Shown: piece after piece, positions 48,999-57,657 of the stretch
Layout: each line of letters starts with the position of its first letter
How positions within the stretch are numbered: position 1 is the first letter of the stretch
Assembly: GCF_018882125.1 (NCBI RefSeq)
Contig: NZ_JACVOZ010000002.1
Location: 186,001-250,000, forward strand
Source of the DNA: Polynucleobacter sp. AP-Melu-500A-A1
Lineage (GTDB): Bacteria; Pseudomonadota; Gammaproteobacteria; Burkholderiales; Burkholderiaceae
DNA: 64,000 nucleotides
Direction: 5' to 3'
Position numbers and translations under genes: made by a program
Notes under the pieces: generated by a model
Told to the model about the DNA's origin: nothing
The model's input: the letters and a program-made list of their open reading frames with translations, nothing else
Database searches by the model: none

Positions 48999-49460
48999 CT
49001 AAGCACTTCTGTCGTAAGGTCTCAATAATAGAATCGTAATGCCAGGGTTGCCCATTTTGAACTGTTGCAGGTAGCTTTTTAACCCAGGGCGCCGTTTTAC
49101 TAGTAGTTGATAGGCTGAACTACCGTATGGGACCTGTTCGCCGAAGTAATATTCATCGACTCGGTCTGAATAGCGATTGTTTTCTAGGGCCTGATGTACC
49201 GCTCGCTTAATCTGTCCACCCTCACCCCCTGAACCATATCCATGAATTAAGACAATCGCTTTTATTCCTAAATCTATAGAGCGACGAAGATGATGGGTTA
49301 GGTTTTCTAAAGCATCCTCCACCAAGGGCTGACCTTGCTTTAGATTAATTTCAATCGTATCAGCAGATAAAGATGGAGCTTCAGTGGATCCACAGTGCGG
49401 ACACTGATCAAATACTGGCCGCATATTTCCACACTCTGGGCATAGAGCAATTTCAGCCAT
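48999..49460 (-). CDS. Zinc-ribbon Smr-domain protein
   Basis: 153 residues. An N-terminal zinc ribbon, CPECGNMRPVFDQCPHCGS (CxxC-x10-CxxC), precedes an Smr domain (IEINLKQGQPLVEDALENLTHHLRRSIDLG, VLIHGYGSGGEGGQIKRAVHQAL), as found at the C-terminus of MutS2. Smr domains are nucleases or nucleic-acid binders, several acting on stalled ribosomes. This zinc-ribbon/Smr combination is unassigned. It precedes yqjD by 30 bp. Confidence 0.82.
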   Translation of the reverse strand: MAEIALCPECGNMRPVFDQCPHCGSTEAPSLSADTIEINLKQGQPLVEDALENLTHHLRRSIDLGIKAIVLIHGYGSGGEGGQIKRAVHQALENNRYSDRVDEYYFGEQVPYGSSAYQLLVKRRPGLKSYLQQFKMGNPGITILLLRPYDRSA

Positions 49461-49505
49461 CAGCTACCCTACGAGCAAAGATACTCGCTAGATAGAGAAA
49501 ATCCC

Positions 49506-49802
49506 TCACGAACAATACTTCCCCTCTAGGCTTCTCACATCAGTGAGTTTGTCATCCACCATCTGATTTAAGGTCTTATTAGCGATTTCTCGGTTTTCGG
49601 GGGTTTTAAGGCTTTGCTTAATCAGACTTGCCACATCCTTACGAATGGCGGTATTGCCATACCGTAGGCCCTTTAAGGTTGATACTGCCTCAGCTGAGAT
49701 CTTGCACTGCTGGGTAACGAGTTCTGAAGAGTCTGAGACATTATTGGCATACGCCACTGCAGCGACCAAGATACAAGCAATAGCTAAGAGTGTCTTTTTC
49801 AT
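49506..49802 (-). CDS. Small secreted protein of unknown function
   Basis: 98 residues with a clear signal peptide (MKKTLLAIACILVAAVAYAN). The mature part has two cysteines (QQCKIS and terminal KYCS) that may form a disulphide, and a helical body (AIRKDVASLIKQSLKTPENREIANKTLNQMVDD). Not recognised. One base separates it from the upstream HTH gene, so it is its operon partner. Confidence 0.75.
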   Translation of the reverse strand: MKKTLLAIACILVAAVAYANNVSDSSELVTQQCKISAEAVSTLKGLRYGNTAIRKDVASLIKQSLKTPENREIANKTLNQMVDDKLTDVRSLEGKYCS

Positions 49803-49803
49803 C

Positions 49804-49989
49804 TTATTTCCTTAGTTTGTGACCACAAGTAGGACAACAGCCAAGGTCTTTAGCCTTGGTTTTACGTAATGCAGCGTAGACCCCAGATTCAGAGATCTCG
49901 AGTTTTCTAGCTGCCTGGGCAGCACTCATCCCCTTTTCGATGTATTCCAAAGCCAGTTGGGTTTTCGGTATGGTGCGCTTCATTGCCAC
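49804..49989 (-). CDS. Tiny helix-turn-helix protein with C-terminal zinc knuckle
   Basis: 61 residues. Residues about 10-46 form an HTH of the recombinase/resolvase-like sort (LALEYIEKGMSAAQAARKLEISESGVYAALRK). The end, CCPTCGHKLRK, has a CxxC that could bind zinc in a dimer. Such small proteins resemble phage or island regulators. The start codon is followed upstream by a block of direct and inverted repeats (49991-50027), consistent with autoregulation. A start at Met3 is possible. Confidence 0.72.
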   Translation of the reverse strand: MAMKRTIPKTQLALEYIEKGMSAAQAARKLEISESGVYAALRKTKAKDLGCCPTCGHKLRK

Positions 49990-49990
49990 T

Positions 49991-50027
49991 ACTATACTAC
50001 AGAAGTACTGAACTACAGTACTATAGT
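49991..50027. promoter_or_regulatory. Repeat block upstream of the small HTH gene, candidate operator
   Basis: Outer inverted repeat ACTATA (49991-49996) with TATAGT (50022-50027). Inside are two direct copies of ACTACAG (49996-50002 and 50012-50018, 16 bp apart) and two copies of the palindrome AGTACT (50004-50009 and 50017-50022). The block begins two bases upstream of the HTH start codon and would overlap its promoter. Confidence 0.6.
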
Positions 50028-50096
50028 CATAAAATCAGTGGAAATACCTAGGGAATAAAGGGATGAGCAACAGATATAGATAAAAGATGGGGAAAA

Positions 50097-50120
50097 GAAA
50101 AAGCCCCTATGAGGGGCTTT
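50097..50120 (-). terminator. Terminator of the caspase operon (copy 1 of a repeated hairpin)
   Basis: AAAGCCCCT and AGGGGCTTT with loop ATG, 23 bp after the caspase stop on the minus strand and followed by a T run there. The same 23-bp hairpin occurs at 53206-53229. Confidence 0.88.
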
Positions 50121-50142
50121 AGAAATCAATAAATGGAGGGGG

Positions 50143-51870
50143 TTATTGCCTGAAGTAAAACTCCCCAACTACCTGGTCATAAATTGCAGGCACTTGATCA
50201 TGCCCTACAGATTTAGCCAGGGATACAACCTCTGATCGTACATTTCGTACTACGCGATCAACAGAGACACCAGCCTTTTGCATCTCCTTCACAAAAACTC
50301 TTGTGAATAATCCATTCTTGCTCTTATCCCCTGGGCCAAGCTTATCTAAAGCTTGCTGACCTGAGCCAGCAGAAAATACAATCATCTGACCAGTAGCGGC
50401 TGTAGTGGGTGCAAGACCTCGACCACCAGCTACGCTTCTACCAGATCCTTTAAAAGGATTGTCTCGACAGGCATCAATCATGGCTAAGGTAAATTTAGCG
50501 CCCCTCTCATTCATATCATCTAATAATCGTTGCAAGGATACGGCTTCATCCTTAACTTCTTCCTCGCTCTGTCCACCTATATCAATAGGAAGTAAATAAT
50601 TTGTAGAGGCTATTTGTACGCCATGGCCAGCATAAAACAGAGCCACCTCATCACCGGGCTGAACTTGATTCTTAAATGACCGCAACTCAGATTTAAATTG
50701 CTTCTCAGTAACATCTAATTTAAGGGTAACTTTATATCCCAGAGAATTAAGGCTCTCCGCCAAAACCTTGGCATCCTCACGTGCATTTGCTAGTGATGAA
50801 ACCTTTTGATAAGAATCGTTGCCAATAACTAGCGCTTTTCGATTAGCAAAGACCTTGGGTGAAGCACTAGCGTTCTTAGTAGAAGTTTCGCTTTGTATAC
50901 TGGCGCGAATTTCTTTTTCAAGCTCTTTGCGCAAAGCTAATATGCGAGCTTCGTCACTGACCACCTTGGTAGATGCAGCCTTTTCTCTCGCATCTTTCTC
51001 AAGTTGAAGCTTAGCGATTAAGTCCGCCTTTTCCTTTTCTAAGGCCTGAACCTTAGCTAGCTCTTGCGCTATGCGTTTTTCTTCGGCAATCGATTTTTCT
51101 TTGTCAAGACGCGCTTTATTAGCTGCATCCTTATCCAACTGACCTTTTGAGGCGATCTCCTGAGCAATACGTTTTTCTTCAGCAAGGGCCTTTTCTTTTT
51201 CTATACGAGCTTTTTCAGCAAGCTCTTTTTCCTTTTGATCTAATTGCTGCTTCTTAAGTAGCTCTTCCTGCAGCCTCTTATCGGCAGCTTGATTTGTTGC
51301 CACACTACTTGATGCCCCATCTGGTTGCTTCATAAACTCCGCTAAAAAAAGATCGTTAGACTTCTTTTCTTCGTCTGTAAATTGATCTGCAAATTGATTA
51401 GATTTTTGTATATTTGCAAGCCAGGCTCTAGTTTTAGCCTCAAAGGCAGGCTTTGAAAGCGTGATATTTTTTGAACGCGTTTTGTCATATACGATTTCAC
51501 ACTCACACCCTGCAGGACTTTTATTTTGCTTTAGTGCCCTATCGGCAATCTCATCTTCGCACCGATTTAATATATTTGACTGAGTCAAATTCCTACCACC
51601 CCAGTCTGTACGCATATAGTTAATAGGGCAAGTTTTTGGATTTTTAGTCATTGCAATGTAATACTTTTCTGGATTAACGACTGTATCAATAACAGAAACG
51701 CTGCCAGCACTTATATTACGCTTGATACTAAAAAATTTGCTATCAGTCATACATCCAGTAGAGCCATCATCAAAACGTAACATCAGCGCTGAAGAGCAAT
51801 CCGATTGAGCAAATACACTTAAAGGGTAAACGCCCAAAACTAGCAATATAGATATAAATAATTTCTTCAT
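50143..51870 (-). CDS. Exported caspase-family (peptidase C14) protein with coiled-coil stalk
   Basis: 575 residues from ATG 51870 (GGGAG eight bases upstream); a TTG at 51888 would overlap the previous gene. A signal peptide ends at VFAQ. Residues about 22-160 form a cysteine-rich domain I do not recognise. About 195-325 is a charged coiled coil with two nearly identical 21-residue units (221-241 and 252-272, each ending in AEEKRIAQE and two or three further residues). The caspase-like domain (about 343-570) begins KALVIGNDSYQ and has the catalytic dyad His416 (YAGHGVQ) and Cys468 (IDACRDNPF). By signal peptide it acts in the periplasm. Last gene of a three-gene operon. Confidence 0.88.
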   Translation of the reverse strand: MKKLFISILLVLGVYPLSVFAQSDCSSALMLRFDDGSTGCMTDSKFFSIKRNISAGSVSVIDTVVNPEKYYIAMTKNPKTCPINYMRTDWGGRNLTQSNILNRCEDEIADRALKQNKSPAGCECEIVYDKTRSKNITLSKPAFEAKTRAWLANIQKSNQFADQFTDEEKKSNDLFLAEFMKQPDGASSSVATNQAADKRLQEELLKKQQLDQKEKELAEKARIEKEKALAEEKRIAQEIASKGQLDKDAANKARLDKEKSIAEEKRIAQELAKVQALEKEKADLIAKLQLEKDAREKAASTKVVSDEARILALRKELEKEIRASIQSETSTKNASASPKVFANRKALVIGNDSYQKVSSLANAREDAKVLAESLNSLGYKVTLKLDVTEKQFKSELRSFKNQVQPGDEVALFYAGHGVQIASTNYLLPIDIGGQSEEEVKDEAVSLQRLLDDMNERGAKFTLAMIDACRDNPFKGSGRSVAGGRGLAPTTAATGQMIVFSAGSGQQALDKLGPGDKSKNGLFTRVFVKEMQKAGVSVDRVVRNVRSEVVSLAKSVGHDQVPAIYDQVVGEFYFRQ

Positions 51871-51874
51871 CGAT

Positions 51875-52666
51875 TTAGCTCCCAACAATTCCTTTTAGCC
51901 CCGTATACAAAGACAAGGCCGTAGTTCCTAAAGCAATGACCGTTGCTCCATAATCCTGCATGGTTTTCATAATGGTATAGATGTTGCTTGGACTCATTTT
52001 TCCATCACCTAAGCCAGTTGCTACCGCCTTCATGAATGGGCTAATTCTAGTTTTACGGCGGTGTCTTTGCTTGCTTGCATAAGCTACTCCACCAAGTAGC
52101 ATGCCCGTTAGGAAGCTAAAGGCAATACTTGCAGAATACTCAATGAGCTCTTTCCATTCAAACAAGTTTTGAGGGAAGACTGGCGAATGATCGACCATAC
52201 TGGTAATCCAACTCATGCCTATAACAGAGGTAATGGATAAAAATGCTGTGCCAATGAACCATGGTAATAATTTATGCGGGTGCGCTCTAAATAAAAAATA
52301 GGCAAATGGCAGCGGCAAAATCATAGACACGATTCTGAGATAAATCATTTTGGTGTCATACACCACAACAATCAACCAGTGAGCCAATAGGAGTAGCAAT
52401 AATGGAATAACTAAATATAGTGCTATATCCAATAACCAGCCAGTCGTACCTTTTGATGATGCTGCAGCTTGATCATGTTCATCAAGCAATATCTCTAATT
52501 CAGCAATTCGCTTTTCATATGCTTCTTGATTGGGAATTTCTAATAGCTGCTTTTCTAAATCCGCTACTTTTGCCATCATCGGTTTAAATAGGTAAAGATC
52601 CCGAGTACATACTTTACATACCACTGCATCCTGAGAAACCTCGGATAGGCAATATGGGCAATTCAT
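51875..52666 (-). CDS. Zinc-ribbon multi-span membrane protein of unknown function
   Basis: 263 residues. An N-terminal zinc ribbon, Cys3-x2-Cys6 and Cys17-x2-Cys20, is followed by a short coiled coil (about 33-65) and about four membrane helices (LLDIALYLVIPLLLLLLAHW; IVSMILPLPFAYFLF; LPWFIGTAFLSITSVIGM; SIAFSFLTGMLLGGVAYA). A basic RHRRKTR stretch and a C-terminal region with another hydrophobic helix end the protein. Coupled to the previous gene by TAATG and four bases ahead of the caspase gene. No named family recognised. Confidence 0.78.
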   Translation of the reverse strand: MNCPYCLSEVSQDAVVCKVCTRDLYLFKPMMAKVADLEKQLLEIPNQEAYEKRIAELEILLDEHDQAAASSKGTTGWLLDIALYLVIPLLLLLLAHWLIVVVYDTKMIYLRIVSMILPLPFAYFLFRAHPHKLLPWFIGTAFLSITSVIGMSWITSMVDHSPVFPQNLFEWKELIEYSASIAFSFLTGMLLGGVAYASKQRHRRKTRISPFMKAVATGLGDGKMSPSNIYTIMKTMQDYGATVIALGTTALSLYTGLKGIVGS

Positions 52667-53103
52667 TACTTAGCAACCACCAGATTAACCACTGAATTTG
52701 TTTCACGACCTTCGCTATCCTTAACAGTAATACGAATGGTATGTGTACCTGGAGGAACTTCTGCTTTAGAAAAATCAATTCCATTTGCAGAAATTGCATT
52801 TTTTAATCGAGGTGTGAGATCTACAAAAGGAGATTTCATATAAATGACTTTGACTGAATTTGGATCAATCTTTGAGTCTCCTCGCGCATCAAAGCTCACC
52901 TTAAATTCGAAAGGTGAAACAACCGGGGCATCAGCCTCAGGAGAATTTAATTTAATGGTAGGACCACGAGAAATACCCCTAGTAGATAAGGTCGGTGGTG
53001 AATTGGGTAACTCCGCTTCTTTAGGGCTAATTAACGGAGCAGAAAATGCAATAAAGCTAATAGCTGCAAGAACTACTGCAATCGAAACTTTGGTTAAGGA
53101 CAT
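52666..53103 (-). CDS. Secreted Ig-like beta-sandwich protein
   Basis: 145 residues from ATG 53103. The frame can be extended 12 codons upstream, but that breaks the signal peptide. Signal sequence SLTKVSIAVVLAAISFIAFSAP, then a Pro/Ser/Thr linker (PNSPPTLSTRGISRGP) and one Ig-like domain of about 95 residues, with FEFKVSFDARGDSKIDPNSVKV and the closing strands PPGTHTIRITVKDSEGRETNSVVNLVV. Such domains typically mediate protein or surface contacts. First gene of the operon with the zinc-ribbon membrane protein and caspase. A 16-bp AT palindrome (TAATAAT-TG-ATTATTA, 53143-53158) lies upstream. Confidence 0.75.
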   Translation of the reverse strand: MSLTKVSIAVVLAAISFIAFSAPLISPKEAELPNSPPTLSTRGISRGPTIKLNSPEADAPVVSPFEFKVSFDARGDSKIDPNSVKVIYMKSPFVDLTPRLKNAISANGIDFSKAEVPPGTHTIRITVKDSEGRETNSVVNLVVAK

Positions 53104-53205
53104 ATTGCGCCTCGTAAAAAACAAAGAAATTAATATCAAACATAATAATTGATTATTAACATGATCCTCATGTGAATGAGGGTTAGCCCGGCTGTCACCA
53201 CCAAT

Positions 53206-53229
53206 AAAAAAGCCCCTATGAGGGGCTTT
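53206..53229 (-). terminator. Terminator of tRNA-Ser (copy 2 of the repeated hairpin)
   Basis: AAAGCCCCT and AGGGGCTTT, loop ATG, with a T run on the minus strand, 12 bp after the tRNA-Ser 3' end. Identical over 23 bp to the hairpin at 50097-50120. Confidence 0.85.
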
Positions 53230-53241
53230 TCAATCAAGTAC

Positions 53242-53336
53242 TGGCGGAGACGAGAGGATTCGAACCTCCGATCAGAGTTTTAGCCCCGATGCTCCCTTAG
53301 CAGGGGAGTGCCTTCGACCAGCTCGGCCACGTCTCC
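53242..53336 (-). tRNA. tRNA-Ser (GCT)
   Basis: 95 bases with encoded CCA. Acceptor GGAGACG pairs with CGTCTCC. The anticodon loop CTGCTAA gives GCT. A long variable arm, typical of class II serine tRNAs, precedes the T arm GAGG-TTCGAAT-CCTC. Encoded on the minus strand. Confidence 0.96.
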
Positions 53337-53412
53337 GTACTTGAACTCTTACAACGACCCACAGTTTAACGGATTAGCGCCTGATGGGGGTTTTACTGCG
53401 TTTTAATGCTTT

Positions 53413-54663
53413 TTACTTCTGGTCTAGCTCAAATGCCTTATGTAAGGCTCGTACTGCTAATTCCATATATTTCTCATCAATCACGACAGAGATTTTGATT
53501 TCACTGGTTGAGATCATGAGGATATTGATACCCTCTTCCGACAACGTGCGGAACATCTTGCTGGCGATACCAACATGAGAACGCATTCCTACGCCAACAA
53601 CAGAAACCTTAGAAACCTTAGGATCGCCAGAGATCTCTTTTGCTTCGATCTGAGATTGAACGGTACTTCTCAAGAGATCAAGCGCTTTTTGATAATCAGA
53701 GCGTGGCACAGTGAAGGTAAAGTCAGTGATGCCATCGACTGATTGGTTTTGAATGATGATGTCGACATCGATGTTCGCATCAGCAATCGGCCCTAATATT
53801 TGATAGGCAATACCAGGGCGATCAGGTACTCCTAGAACGGTAATCTTGGCTTCATCACGCGCAAAGGCGATGCCGGAAATAGCTGCGGCTTCCATAGTGC
53901 TGTCCTCTTCAAATGTAATCAAGGTGCCCGACTTCATCTCTATATCGAGGGGCATCAAAGGATCTGTCAAAGAAGACAGAACCCGGGTTTTAACTTTGTA
54001 CTTTCCTGCAAACTCTACCGAGCGGATCTGCAATACCTTAGACCCTAAGCTTGCCATCTCTAGCATCTCTTCAAAAGTAATCTTATCTAAGCGACGTGCA
54101 TCTTCACAGACACGAGGATCAGTCGTATACACACCGTCTACATCGGTATAAATTAAGCACTCATCCGCCTTTAATGCCGCAGCCATCGCTACTGCAGAGG
54201 TATCAGAACCACCGCGGCCTAAAGTAGTGATGTTGCCTTGGGGATCAACTCCCTGAAAACCTGTAACCACTACTGCACGTCCAGCATTTAAGTCAGCTAA
54301 GATTTTTTGATCATCAATACTTTTAATACGCGCTTTAGTAAATGATGAATCCGTATGCACAGTGACTTGCCATCCGGCGTAACTCACAGCATCCACACCT
54401 TCACGCATTAATGCCAAGGCTAATAAGCCTGAGCTAACTTGCTCACCAGTAGAAGCAATTTGATCTAATTCGCGTGGATGAGCGTCGGGATTAATTTCTT
54501 TTGCCAAGCCTAGCAAGCGATTTGTTTCGCCGGACATGGCAGAAGGCACCACTACAACCTGGTGGCCAGCACGCATCCATTTAGCAACGCGTTTAGCAAC
54601 ATTCCCAATGCGCTCTACCGAGCCCATGGAGGTGCCGCCATATTTATGAACGATAAGAGCCAT
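53413..54663 (-). CDS. lysC: Aspartate kinase (LysC-type, regulatory ACT domains)
   Basis: 416 residues, the monofunctional aspartokinase length. The N-terminal kinase domain starts ALIVHKYGGTSMGSVERI, and two ACT domains follow (VLGVPDRPGIAYQILGPIADANIDVDIIIQN and SVVGVGMRSHVGIASKMFRTLSEEGINILMISTSEIKISVVI). It phosphorylates aspartate at the entry to lysine, methionine and threonine synthesis and is normally feedback-inhibited through the ACT domains. An internal ribosome start for the beta subunit, as in Bacillus, is not evident. About 70 bp downstream of tilS. Confidence 0.95.
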   Translation of the reverse strand: MALIVHKYGGTSMGSVERIGNVAKRVAKWMRAGHQVVVVPSAMSGETNRLLGLAKEINPDAHPRELDQIASTGEQVSSGLLALALMREGVDAVSYAGWQVTVHTDSSFTKARIKSIDDQKILADLNAGRAVVVTGFQGVDPQGNITTLGRGGSDTSAVAMAAALKADECLIYTDVDGVYTTDPRVCEDARRLDKITFEEMLEMASLGSKVLQIRSVEFAGKYKVKTRVLSSLTDPLMPLDIEMKSGTLITFEEDSTMEAAAISGIAFARDEAKITVLGVPDRPGIAYQILGPIADANIDVDIIIQNQSVDGITDFTFTVPRSDYQKALDLLRSTVQSQIEAKEISGDPKVSKVSVVGVGMRSHVGIASKMFRTLSEEGINILMISTSEIKISVVIDEKYMELAVRALHKAFELDQK

Positions 54664-54734
54664 AAAACCGTCTTTTAAAGGGGAACAATGTTCCCTAAGG
54701 ATCTAAAAAGGGCTTATTTTACAGGGTTTTGTAG

Positions 54735-56039
54735 CTAAAAGGCCGACTCGACCCACTCCGGCAAAACCCGCGGCCCAGTAGCAAGCAAGTGGGGATAACT
54801 GACACCTATTCCAGCAACGGCAATTAACTCACCATCAATAAACAGCAATGGGGCTTGGCGCTGCCAAGGCGGAATATCACCCTCTTGGAACAGGTTTTTA
54901 AGAGACCTTCTTGGAGCATTGGGCTTAATTTGAATCTTCTCAGACCCTAGCCTGGGTTTGAGTGTAATTAATCCATTTTTTTGAGCATCTTCTACCCATT
55001 TGGCTGGTAGTCCTAGAGTCTTGCCTCTGGCAGGCAGCTTTTTAAATAGCCATTGCCCTGACTGCGCTTGGCTTACTTGTAGCAATCCTCGCCATAGACG
55101 AATGGATAGATCATCATGAAGCCACTCTAACTGAGCATCTACTTTTACGCCCGCAAGATCTTTCCACCAAGAGGCTAAACGTTCTTGAGATGGCATTGCT
55201 AGATCGTGCGACTTGAGCCAATACCTCACCAGATTATTGGCTGCAGGTAGGTCTTTCTGAGCTAGCGCTAACAATGGCTTCACTCTCAAACCTTTTTGCT
55301 CTATCACTGCACTGCCATCTTGTTTTGCTAGACGATCGAGTAGTAATTGCGCCTCCGCTAAAACCTTTGCACTCCGCGCTAAGCCCGCAACTGCATCAGC
55401 TTGAATTTTTTCCAGACGCGGCATGATTTGCTTGCGGATTGCGTTGCGTCGATATTGAATATTCTGATTACTAGGGTCCTCAATCCACTTGAGCTTATTG
55501 GCTTTTGCATAAGCCTCTAGCTCGGCCTTGCTCTGATTTATGAGGGGTCGCCATAGCCGAATTACTGTACCGCTGTTTTTGAGTTCACGCACTTCAGACA
55601 TTGCTGCAAGACCTGCTACGCCAGATCCTCGCAATAATTGTAGTAAGACAGTTTCTGCTTGATCATTCTGATGATGGGCTAATAGCAAATCTTCAATGCC
55701 ATGTTCGCCACACAACTCTGCTAATGCCTCATATCGCCCTGCTCTAGCTCTAGCCTCGACATTACCTTGCGTAGGCTCATGACCTAAATGCAGGAGACGA
55801 AAATCAAAATGGATTTGGTATTTTTTAGCTAGCTTTTCACAAAAGATAAACCAATCATCTGCTGGCTTTTGTAGGCCATGATGAATATGAAAAGCCCAAA
55901 TTTCTGCAGGGTGTTTATTGGCAGCTTGGGTTTTGCAAACAGAGTCGAGCAGCACCACGGAATCGAGGCCACCGCTTAAGGCTACCGCAATCCGTGTTCC
56001 TAGATTAGGATTTTGCTGTGATTTCCTTGAACTTGCCAT
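54735..56039 (-). CDS. tilS: tRNA(Ile)-lysidine synthase TilS
   Basis: 434 residues. The PP-loop ATPase motif [11 protein letters not shown] is at about residues 20-30, followed by AFHIHHGL and [29 protein letters not shown]-terminal TilS domain follows ([36 protein letters not shown]). It modifies C34 of tRNA-Ile(CAT) to lysidine and is essential. The start lies 35 bases inside the end of accA, an unusually long overlap that couples the two. Confidence 0.93.
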   Translation of the reverse strand: MASSRKSQQNPNLGTRIAVALSGGLDSVVLLDSVCKTQAANKHPAEIWAFHIHHGLQKPADDWFIFCEKLAKKYQIHFDFRLLHLGHEPTQGNVEARARAGRYEALAELCGEHGIEDLLLAHHQNDQAETVLLQLLRGSGVAGLAAMSEVRELKNSGTVIRLWRPLINQSKAELEAYAKANKLKWIEDPSNQNIQYRRNAIRKQIMPRLEKIQADAVAGLARSAKVLAEAQLLLDRLAKQDGSAVIEQKGLRVKPLLALAQKDLPAANNLVRYWLKSHDLAMPSQERLASWWKDLAGVKVDAQLEWLHDDLSIRLWRGLLQVSQAQSGQWLFKKLPARGKTLGLPAKWVEDAQKNGLITLKPRLGSEKIQIKPNAPRRSLKNLFQEGDIPPWQRQAPLLFIDGELIAVAGIGVSYPHLLATGPRVLPEWVESAF

Positions 56040-56976
56040 AACTCATTAGACGTTCATGACGGCGCTCTAGTAGTGCATCTTCTTTCATGCCATCAAAAGT
56101 CTTCAATGACTCAGCAAGTGCTTTGCGCATATTGACCATCATCGTGTCGTAATCCCGATGTGCGCCGCCAATCGGCTCAGGGACAATTTTGTCAATCAGG
56201 CCCAAAGTTTTAATCCGCTGAGCTGTTAAACCCAATTGTTCAGCAGCCTCAGATGCTTTATCGGCAGTCTTCCACAAAATAGAGGCACACCCTTCTGGAG
56301 AAATCACAGAGTAGGTAGAGTTTTGCAGCATTAAGACGACATCACCCATCGCAATTGCTAAAGCACCACCGGAACCCCCTTCACCAATAATGGTGGCAAT
56401 AATGGGTACTGTGAGTTCAGCCTGAACATAGAGATTTCGACCAATTGCTTCAGATTGATTGCGCTCTTCCGCATCGATTCCAGGAAAGGCGCCTGGCGTA
56501 TCCACAAAAGTAAATACAGGTAATCCAAATTTTTCAGCAAGACGCATTAAGCGCATCGCCTTGCGATAACCTTCTGGACGACTCATTCCAAAGTTTCGAA
56601 GGGCACGCTCTTTAGTATCGCGACCTTTTTGATGACCAATGACCATGCAAGGCTGATTCTCAAAACGCGCGAGACCTCCAATGATCGATTGATCATCAGC
56701 AAAAGTCCGATCGCCATGTAACTCATGAAAATCAGTAAATAAGGCGGCGACATAATCTAAGGTATATGGACGCTGCGGATGGCGAGCAACTTGAGAGACC
56801 TGCCAAGGCGTTAAATTAGCGTATACATCTTTAGTCAGCTGCTGACTTTTTTCAGCAAGCGTTTTAATCTCATCAGAAATATCTACTGATGATTCATCTT
56901 GCACAAAACGCAGCTCTTCAATCTTGGATTCTAATTCTGCGATTGACTGCTCAAAATCTAAGAAAGTCGTTTTCAT
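56005..56976 (-). CDS. accA: Acetyl-CoA carboxylase carboxyltransferase subunit alpha
   Basis: 323 residues, typical. Motifs are [19 protein letters not shown] at the N-terminus, [25 protein letters not shown] [36 protein letters not shown] and [19 protein letters not shown]. It transfers carboxyl groups from biotin to acetyl-CoA together with AccD (not in the window). Ten bases after the glycosylase gene. Confidence 0.96.
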   Translation of the reverse strand: MKTTFLDFEQSIAELESKIEELRFVQDESSVDISDEIKTLAEKSQQLTKDVYANLTPWQVSQVARHPQRPYTLDYVAALFTDFHELHGDRTFADDQSIIGGLARFENQPCMVIGHQKGRDTKERALRNFGMSRPEGYRKAMRLMRLAEKFGLPVFTFVDTPGAFPGIDAEERNQSEAIGRNLYVQAELTVPIIATIIGEGGSGGALAIAMGDVVLMLQNSTYSVISPEGCASILWKTADKASEAAEQLGLTAQRIKTLGLIDKIVPEPIGGAHRDYDTMMVNMRKALAESLKTFDGMKEDALLERRHERLMSYGKFKEITAKS

Positions 56977-56985
56977 ATGCTGATT

Positions 56986-57657
56986 TTAATATTCAACTGG
57001 GATGGGGTCGATACTTCTCCACATATACCAGGTGGCTACGGTTCGCCAAGGGGCCCAATTTGCAGCTACTTCACGGGCTTCATGACGGCTAACAGGCTCT
57101 CCGCTGAAGTAATTGAGAGAAATGGCCCGAATCAGCCCTACATCGTCTAGAGGCAGGATATTGGGGCGTACTAAGTTAAAAATGAGGAACATTTCTGCTG
57201 TCCAGCGTCCAATTCCTCGAATATCGCTCAATTCCTTAATAACGCTCTCATCATCCATGTCTTTCCACTGAGAGGCATGGAGACGCCCAGAATCAAAATG
57301 CTCAGCTAAATCCCGAATGTATTCCACCTTGCGACCAGATAAACCAGCCGCACGCAATTCGTCCACGGAAAGAGCCAGGATATTTTTAGGATTCACTTTT
57401 TTCTTGCTAGCGGTAAGCACTCTATTCCAAACTGACTGAGCTGCGGCAACAGATATCTGCTGCCCAACAATCGATCTGGCTAAAGTATTAAATGCGTCAC
57501 CACGCGTCACTAAAAATCCAGAACCATATTTTGGTATTAGTTTTTTCAAGATACGGTCTTGCTTCATTAACTCCCGGCAAGCTTGCTCCCAATATGCTGG
57601 AGCCAGTTCCTCTTGATTCAACTTTTCTTTAACAGGACTCACTACGCTCTTCGCCAT
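56986..57657 (-). CDS. DNA-3-methyladenine glycosylase (AlkA-like, HhH-GPD)
   Basis: 223 residues. The HhH-GPD core includes [22 protein letters not shown], the helix-hairpin-helix [20 protein letters not shown] and the catalytic aspartate in [14 protein letters not shown]. It removes alkylated bases in base-excision repair. It lacks the N-terminal AlkA domain, like the short yeast Mag/AlkA-2 type. It overlaps the end of cysS by 16 bases, so translation is coupled. Confidence 0.88.
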   Translation of the reverse strand: MAKSVVSPVKEKLNQEELAPAYWEQACRELMKQDRILKKLIPKYGSGFLVTRGDAFNTLARSIVGQQISVAAAQSVWNRVLTASKKKVNPKNILALSVDELRAAGLSGRKVEYIRDLAEHFDSGRLHASQWKDMDDESVIKELSDIRGIGRWTAEMFLIFNLVRPNILPLDDVGLIRAISLNYFSGEPVSRHEAREVAANWAPWRTVATWYMWRSIDPIPVEY

